The notes under the pieces were generated by a model. The model did not search any database, was not told the DNA's origin, and saw nothing but the letters and a program-made list of their open reading frames with translations. From contig OV121093.1 in the NCBI GenBank assembly GCA_921293015.1, forward strand, positions 25,988,622 through 26,052,621: DNA of 64,000 nt. The letters are read 5' to 3'. The position numbers were made by a program, and so were the translations under genes. Position 1 is the stretch's first letter; every line of letters begins with the position of its first letter. Below are positions 60,401-64,000 of this stretch, piece after piece. This DNA comes from Phorcus lineatus (Eukaryota; Mollusca; Gastropoda; Trochida; Trochidae).

Positions 60401-63400
60401 TGATGAAAGAAGTGTTGTATATTATATATTGTGTATTCAGTTGAAGTTTGGATTTTGAGCTTTGTATACTGACTAATGTGAGACTAGTGTGAATGTGTTT
60501 ATTTTATCTTGACCTCTTGCTACGGATGCTCAATTTGTCATCTGGGGGAAAAAAGAAGGATGAAAATTTTTGATAATTGGACATTCCCAGTCAATTTGTG
60601 TCACTGTATATACACATGATATTTTCAATCGTTCATTTTGATCTACAATATTGGTATGTGTTTTTTCATTTCTTGGACTAATATGTGCTTTATTTGATGA
60701 ATGGATTCTGACTTTGCAAGGTATTTGAAGGTGTTCTTTGATTGGTCATTTCAAAAGGTAAAGACCATTGTGTTTCTGTAAGGAAAGATAGCTGATGAAG
60801 TGAAATTGATGAGGAAACAGTAAAATGCTTCTTAGCCCTTAGCATAAACTTTTGAGTTAAGTAACAATTTGAGCAATATGGATTACCGCAGACTGTCTGA
60901 AGATGACTTGGATGAAAGGACAATCTTTGCAAGTGAGTATACAAGCTATATGTAATGAAAATAATAATTTTCTACCTCACAGATGGTTAGACATGGTGTC
61001 ATATTTTCAATATGAGCACATGTACACATATCACTTTTGCCTAGCAACGATTGTCTTAGCGCGAGTTACTGTATTTCGTCATCTGTGACGTCATAAAATC
61101 ATTGTTCGTGACGTCACTGTAGCAGGTTGTCGGCCGGGAATGAGGCCGTTTTCTGAATATTTCCATTCGTTTGAAATGGAGTAGAATCGGCAATAAAGAA
61201 ATTATAATCCTCGAAAGTATGTCATATAAATTTTACAAATCTCGCTTGCTTTCGCTCGGGTAATACAAAAATTCACACACGTTTTGCAAAAGTTATGTGA
61301 CACACTTCCTCGGGTAATAATCTCTATCTACCTCACAGATAGTTAGACATGGTGTCGGCCAAGAAAAGACAGACACCCTCTAGATATCTTGTGCTCCAGC
61401 TGATACATCTTGCTGGGCTTCCACAGATAAATAATCTGGAGTACTTGACAGTCAAGACTGGACCCGAGAACCAAAATTATTGTTCAGCCCGTATGTAATA
61501 AACATATATGTTGACTTAAATATGGTCATAAAAAGTATATTTTGACATTAGAAGCTGTCTCTTTGTTAGTGTAACTGACACTCGTATATCCGGTTTGTGC
61601 CGCTTTCACTGGATGCAAGTCATTTAATTGGCTGGTTATATGTAGCGGGCAACGCTATATGAGTTAAATACGCCTGAAAGCAGCATTAAACCCCATCATA
61701 TCACCACACCTCTATATAGCGTTACAAGGCTTTTACCCAAGAGATATCAGGGTATTTGAAGGAGCAACATGGATACAAATACCCTGATGTAGCAGGAAAG
61801 TTTGATGCAGTATACTTACTGGAGGATACACAGCTAATCTTGGTTATCGGGGTCAAATAGTATACTCTCATCATGTCTCATGTTTTCAGATCCAGGCAAG
61901 CCTCCCCTTGGTAGGCCAGGTGCTGAGGTCTTCACTTACGAGGAAGCCGTGAAGTCAACTGGTGGGTAACCTTTGACACTGTAGAATAAATGTCGGCATA
62001 TATTCTGATGTATTTTCTTTGATCCAAAACTACCTGTAGTCTCTGTATTTCTGTACCATGCGCTGTAATATTTATATGAAGGAAGTGAAAATTTGGATCA
62101 GCTTTCTCTCCACTCTATTCAAAATCGTTTTTGTGTTTCCAAATGTATTGTCTAAAAATTGAAATTATTCATAAATCTCCACAGTGCTGTCTTATTAATT
62201 TCCATCCTAACTATCATTTATTCTTGTCAAGTATATTTATTTCACTATTTTGGATGACCGATCAAATCGTTCTTATTGCAACGGTACAGTTGGCCTATGA
62301 TTTTGTCCTCACTTTCAGTTTCCAGCACGAGACAAACCTATAGGCAAAGGCCCAAATGATATTTTATCAATTGCTATTATCAAAGAAATTCAAGGTTCTT
62401 AGGCCTCCAATGTGAGAAAAATAAAAATTAGAGAAAAGAAAACTATATCTCAGATTTTCCAGCTGCCATTCTTGGTATGGAAACAGCTTTTGATTGGCAA
62501 CTGTTTTGCTTTAATTCATCTTTTAATAGAATCAATTTTGGGAAAGAAGATGGCTCATTGAGAATCTGGACCAATTGTGTTTAGATATCAGGTTTATCAA
62601 GTTGATAAAAGTTCATGGATTAGGATGGATATTTAAGTTTTATGAGATATATTTTACATCAGCAAGGATGGTTATTCTGTTTATTATCTAAAATCTTCTG
62701 CTAAGTATATATCTAGAGAGAAATTGGTTGATCTCACAATTGTGTCTTTTCATGTTTCTTTTGATAATCTCTTTATTTCTCTGTTCCCAGGGTATGGCCG
62801 GTTCCACTGGATCATTCTGTTCCTGTGTGGCTGGGCGGTGTCTAGCGATGCTGTGGAAGTACTTTCAGTTTCCTTCCTGTTGCCCTCGGCAACCTGTGAA
62901 CTCCACATGACCTCTAGTGACAAGGGATGGCTCAGCGCTATTGTATTTGTAGGTCAGTAAACCTTGGACACTTTATCACTTTCACTGTCTAGTTCCAGCT
63001 TTTTTACGAAAATTGCTCGACATCATATACAGCTCTCCACTATATAAACATTAGCAAAGAGAAAGCAAATGTGGAAACATTATATAATCATAATAATAAA
63101 ATCATAAAACATGAAGATAATCTTCAACATAAATAAATAATTTGGCTACACTTATTTTACAATATACATTGAAAGCTATGTTATTTAAGTTTGATACTTT
63201 AGGCATGTGTTGGAATTCACTGGATAAGCGATCACAGTTGTATCATATGTATCCCAATGTATCATTTCCATTCATGTCACCACACGTTCTAACACACAAC
63301 ATTCCTGAATTTACGGTTCGTTCTTGAAAGCATTTGCTCCAAAACTTCATGAATTTCACTATAAAAAGGTACTTCCAGAGAAATCTTGCTGATGTAATGG

Positions 63401-64000
63401 ATAAGAGACTTTCAAATTGGTTAACTTGGATTTCTAAACTTGTCACAATGTTTTACAGATCTGCGCACTATTTCTTTATATGTTGTGGATATGTTTGGCT
63501 ATATTGTGATTAAAATCTCATAATAATTATTAAAGCTGTTCGGATGTGAAATTTTGAAATAATACTTTTTATCTTTAATGATCAAAAATTTTGTATCTGT
63601 GGCCAAATTTTGTTTCATGTATTAATCTGTAATTTGGTGGAACTATGTCTTAATCAAATGATACTTGTTACAATAATAAATAGAAAAAGTGACCTTACCA
63701 ATCATGTGTTGTGAATTAAGTATAGTAACTTTCCCAATGTGAATTATTTTTGATGTTGCATTGTTTTTTGAAATTGGTGAAAATAGGCAAAAAAAATAAA
63801 ATGGCTACTCTTGTTTCTTTTGTAATAAAAGTGAGGATGTAATTCATCACTTCGTAAGGAGAAGATAACTCTTGATGTTTTTGGACGTGAAGACTAAGCA
63901 CTGATGTTGACAAAGAGAATTGTACAGTTTCATCACTTCTTGTGGCAGGTATGATGGTTGGTGGATATTTCTGGGGTTCGCTGGCGGACAAGGCAGGAAG
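51404..64000 (+). CDS. SV2-type transporter gene, 5' part (runs off the window)
   Basis: Exons 51404-51539, 61890-61961, 62791-62952 and 63949 to the edge join in phase 1. The product starts MSHNSSDNVPDFGRDLDDE, an acidic cytosolic tail, then continues PGKPPLGRPG, EVFTYEEAV and YGRFHWIILFLCGWAVSSDA, then LPSATCEL, SSDKGWLSAIVFVG and MMVGGYFWGSLADKAGR. This is the start of a major facilitator superfamily fold: the first membrane helix with its D-x-x-E motif, the second helix, and the beginning of the conserved loop G-x-x-x-D-x-x-G-R. SV2 proteins (SLC22B) sit in synaptic and secretory vesicle membranes; related animal proteins are less well defined. The match is closer to SV2 than to SVOP because of the SSDKGWL and MMVGGYFWG phrases. 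An in-frame stop precedes the ATG at 51404. About ten membrane helices lie beyond the edge. Confidence 0.88.
51927..52026. repeat. 25-bp minisatellite, four copies
   Basis: CCCTTACCCCTCTCACGGG followed by TTCTCT is repeated four times almost perfectly (one base differs in the last unit). It lies 390 bases into SV2-type intron 1. Confidence 0.95.
52435..55490 (+). mobile_element. Three-kilobase element with ~19 tandem 145-bp core repeats
   Basis: The left end is a hairpin (AGCTCATCAGGTC, GAAA-type loop, GACCCGATGGGCT) and a GTCC/ATCC-rich patch. The right end has CTGATGAGCT, inverse of the left AGCTCATCAG, followed by a hairpin AGAGCC-CAT-GGCTCT and ATTTTTA. Between them lie about 19 units of 145 bases, each with CCAAAAGGTC, AGAGCTGAA, GACTCCTTGG, GATTCTAAATTGTAG and ACCCCATGACCCCAAATGGG. 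Short unique ends around a tandem core recall bivalve pearl elements and other Helitron-related non-autonomous families; this is inference. The many 62-65-residue minus-strand frames are produced by the repeat and, since 145 is not a multiple of three, never fuse. Confidence 0.88.
55495..56700. other. SV2-type intron 1, non-coding
   Basis: Contains a CATC-rich simple repeat near 56165-56255 and the CRE pair listed separately. No exon recognised. Confidence 0.5.
56043..56074. promoter_or_regulatory. Pair of CRE palindromes
   Basis: TGACGTCA occurs at 56043-56050 and 56067-56074, 24 bases apart start to start. CREB/ATF factors bind this full palindrome. The pair lies in the long first intron of the SV2-type gene and resembles a second pair at 61086/61109. 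Confidence 0.45.
56710..57480 (+). repeat. Diverged copies of dispersed repeats (SV2-type intron 1)
   Basis: 56735-56900 and 57340-57480 resemble the beginning and middle of the 400-bp repeat (TTATATTTTCAATGATGAAATAA; TACTCCACTCATAAAGTTAAG; AATTTGACATTTCTAGTTGAA), separated by a copy of the 47.7-kb repeat at 57115-57285. The second repeat appears nested in the first. Confidence 0.55.
57810..58200 (+). repeat. Dispersed ~400-bp repeat, copy 2
   Basis: This is the plus-strand counterpart of 25440-25865 over nearly its whole length. It includes TTTTCACTGAGTGAAGTAA, TGACATCATGCAAC, TACTCCATTCCTATCG and GAGAAATGTCAAATAT. The two copies bracket two different genes, so this is a mobile or once-mobile family. 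Confidence 0.75.
58210..59600. other. SV2-type intron 1, non-coding
   Basis: A 100-residue minus-strand frame at 58469-58771 has no splice borders or family motif and AT-driven composition, so it is not called a gene. No other feature recognised. Confidence 0.45.
59628..60470. repeat. Tandem duplication of ~280 bp, one copy interrupted
   Basis: 59628-59990 and 60215-60465 share AACATTTGCYT, GCCATCTGTTACATTAAAAA, ATCGGTG, AGCAGCTCATGCTT-like text, TTACAGGGAATTT, TATATTATATATTGTGTATT and GATTTTGAGC in the same order. The first copy carries a 109-bp insert absent from the second. Confidence 0.8.
59699..59807 (+). mobile_element. 109-bp insert with hammerhead-like motif and 13-bp target duplication
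   Basis: CTGTCACTTATTC flanks the insert exactly at 59686-59698 and 59808-59820. Ten bases in, CTGATGA (59709-59715), an extra A, a perfect 6-bp stem GACCAC/GTGGTC with loop CTT, and GAAAC follow. Bases TGCT before CTGATGA can pair with AGCA after ACATGTA, giving stem I. AATAAA lies downstream. Layout matches the motif at 25866. Retroelements of the Penelope type and retrozymes are known to carry hammerheads; the extra A after CUGAUGA makes cleavage doubtful. Confidence 0.7.
60878..60932 (+). CDS. Alternative first coding exon of the SV2-type gene (1b)
   Basis: An ATG at 60878, with an in-frame TAA 33 bases upstream, opens 18 codons (MDYRRLSEDDLDERTIFA) that end in phase 1 at a GTGAGT donor. 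Joining to 61890 gives a split asparagine, then PGKPPLG. No acceptor in a suitable phase lies just upstream, so an internal exon is unlikely. The result would be a shorter acidic tail than from the exon at 51404. Confidence 0.62.
61086..61116. promoter_or_regulatory. Second pair of CRE palindromes
   Basis: TGACGTCA at 61086-61093 and 61109-61116, 23 bases apart, lie about 235-265 bases upstream of candidate exon 1c (ATG at 61349). Position and duplication favour a promoter element; binding is unproven. Confidence 0.45.
61349..61490 (+). CDS. Possible third first exon of the SV2-type gene (1c)
   Basis: The ATG at 61349 opens 47 codons (MVSAKKRQTPSRYLVLQLIH ... NYCSA) ending in phase 1 at a GTATGT donor at 61491, which fits the exon at 61890 through a split histidine. 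The peptide is not acidic like the other two starts and has no recognised motif. A 29-bp stretch covering its start is repeated at 60972-61000, 350 bases earlier. Phase agreement alone has a one-in-three chance. Confidence 0.33.
61638..61735 (-). repeat. Dispersed repeat, second copy of the 2.3-kb family
   Basis: In reverse complement it reads TATATAGAGGTGTGGTGATA, GATGGGGTTTAATGCTGC, GCGTATTTAACTC and ATATAGCGTTG, matching 2262-2345. The AACGCTATAT words at both edges form a short inverted repeat. Confidence 0.55.
62000..62780. other. SV2-type intron, non-coding
   Basis: Between exons 61890-61961 and 62791-62952. No additional exon or repeat recognised. Confidence 0.5.
62960..63940. other. 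SV2-type intron, non-coding
   Basis: AT-rich sequence before the last visible exon at 63949. The open frames here have no motif. Confidence 0.5.

Overview
The window looks like nuclear DNA of a lophotrochozoan animal, most likely a bivalve mollusc. It is AT-rich, with spliced animal genes whose small exons have clean GT-AG borders, separated by long introns and intergenic stretches full of decayed repeats. The repeats include non-LTR retrotransposons, tRNA-headed SINEs, foldback and TTAA-type MITEs, and a 3-kb element built on a 145-bp tandem array that recalls bivalve pearl-type elements. The species assignment is inference from gene content and repeat style.

Layout. From 1 to 9 kb the window is mostly non-coding. 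It holds one confident exon of a carbohydrate sulfotransferase (2943-3222, minus), weaker candidate exons at 1.3, 6.0 and 6.7 kb, a 30-bp minisatellite (3974-5165) and two hairpin-forming repeats (5769-5819 and 7942-8038). From 9.7 to 12.4 kb lies a decayed LINE on the plus strand. From 12.4 to 16.5 kb there are only repeat remnants.

The first complete gene is PRPF3, the U4/U6 snRNP protein Prp3. It is on the minus strand in 19 coding exons (30126 down to 16781), encodes 639 residues, and has a non-coding first exon near 30.9 kb. Its introns carry a LINE tail, two SINE loci, a dispersed 400-bp repeat and a hammerhead-like motif. The second complete gene is an A20/AN1 zinc-finger protein of the ZFAND5/6 type, on the plus strand in four coding exons (36119-42174, 214 residues), with a probable non-coding first exon ending at 34470. 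Both genes have a YY1-like site beside the proposed start region.

From 45 to 51 kb is an intergenic repeat zone with a 141-bp foldback insert and a TTAA-flanked MITE. From 51.4 kb to the right edge runs the 5' part of an SV2-type transporter gene. It has three candidate first exons (51404, 60878, 61349), all ending in the same phase, that could join the shared exon at 61890. Its long first intron contains the 145-bp tandem-array element (52435-55490), copies of the dispersed 400-bp repeat, two pairs of CRE palindromes, and a short insert with a hammerhead-like motif flanked by a perfect 13-bp target duplication. The genes serve unrelated roles: spliceosome assembly, ubiquitin-linked zinc-finger signalling, and vesicle or membrane transport.
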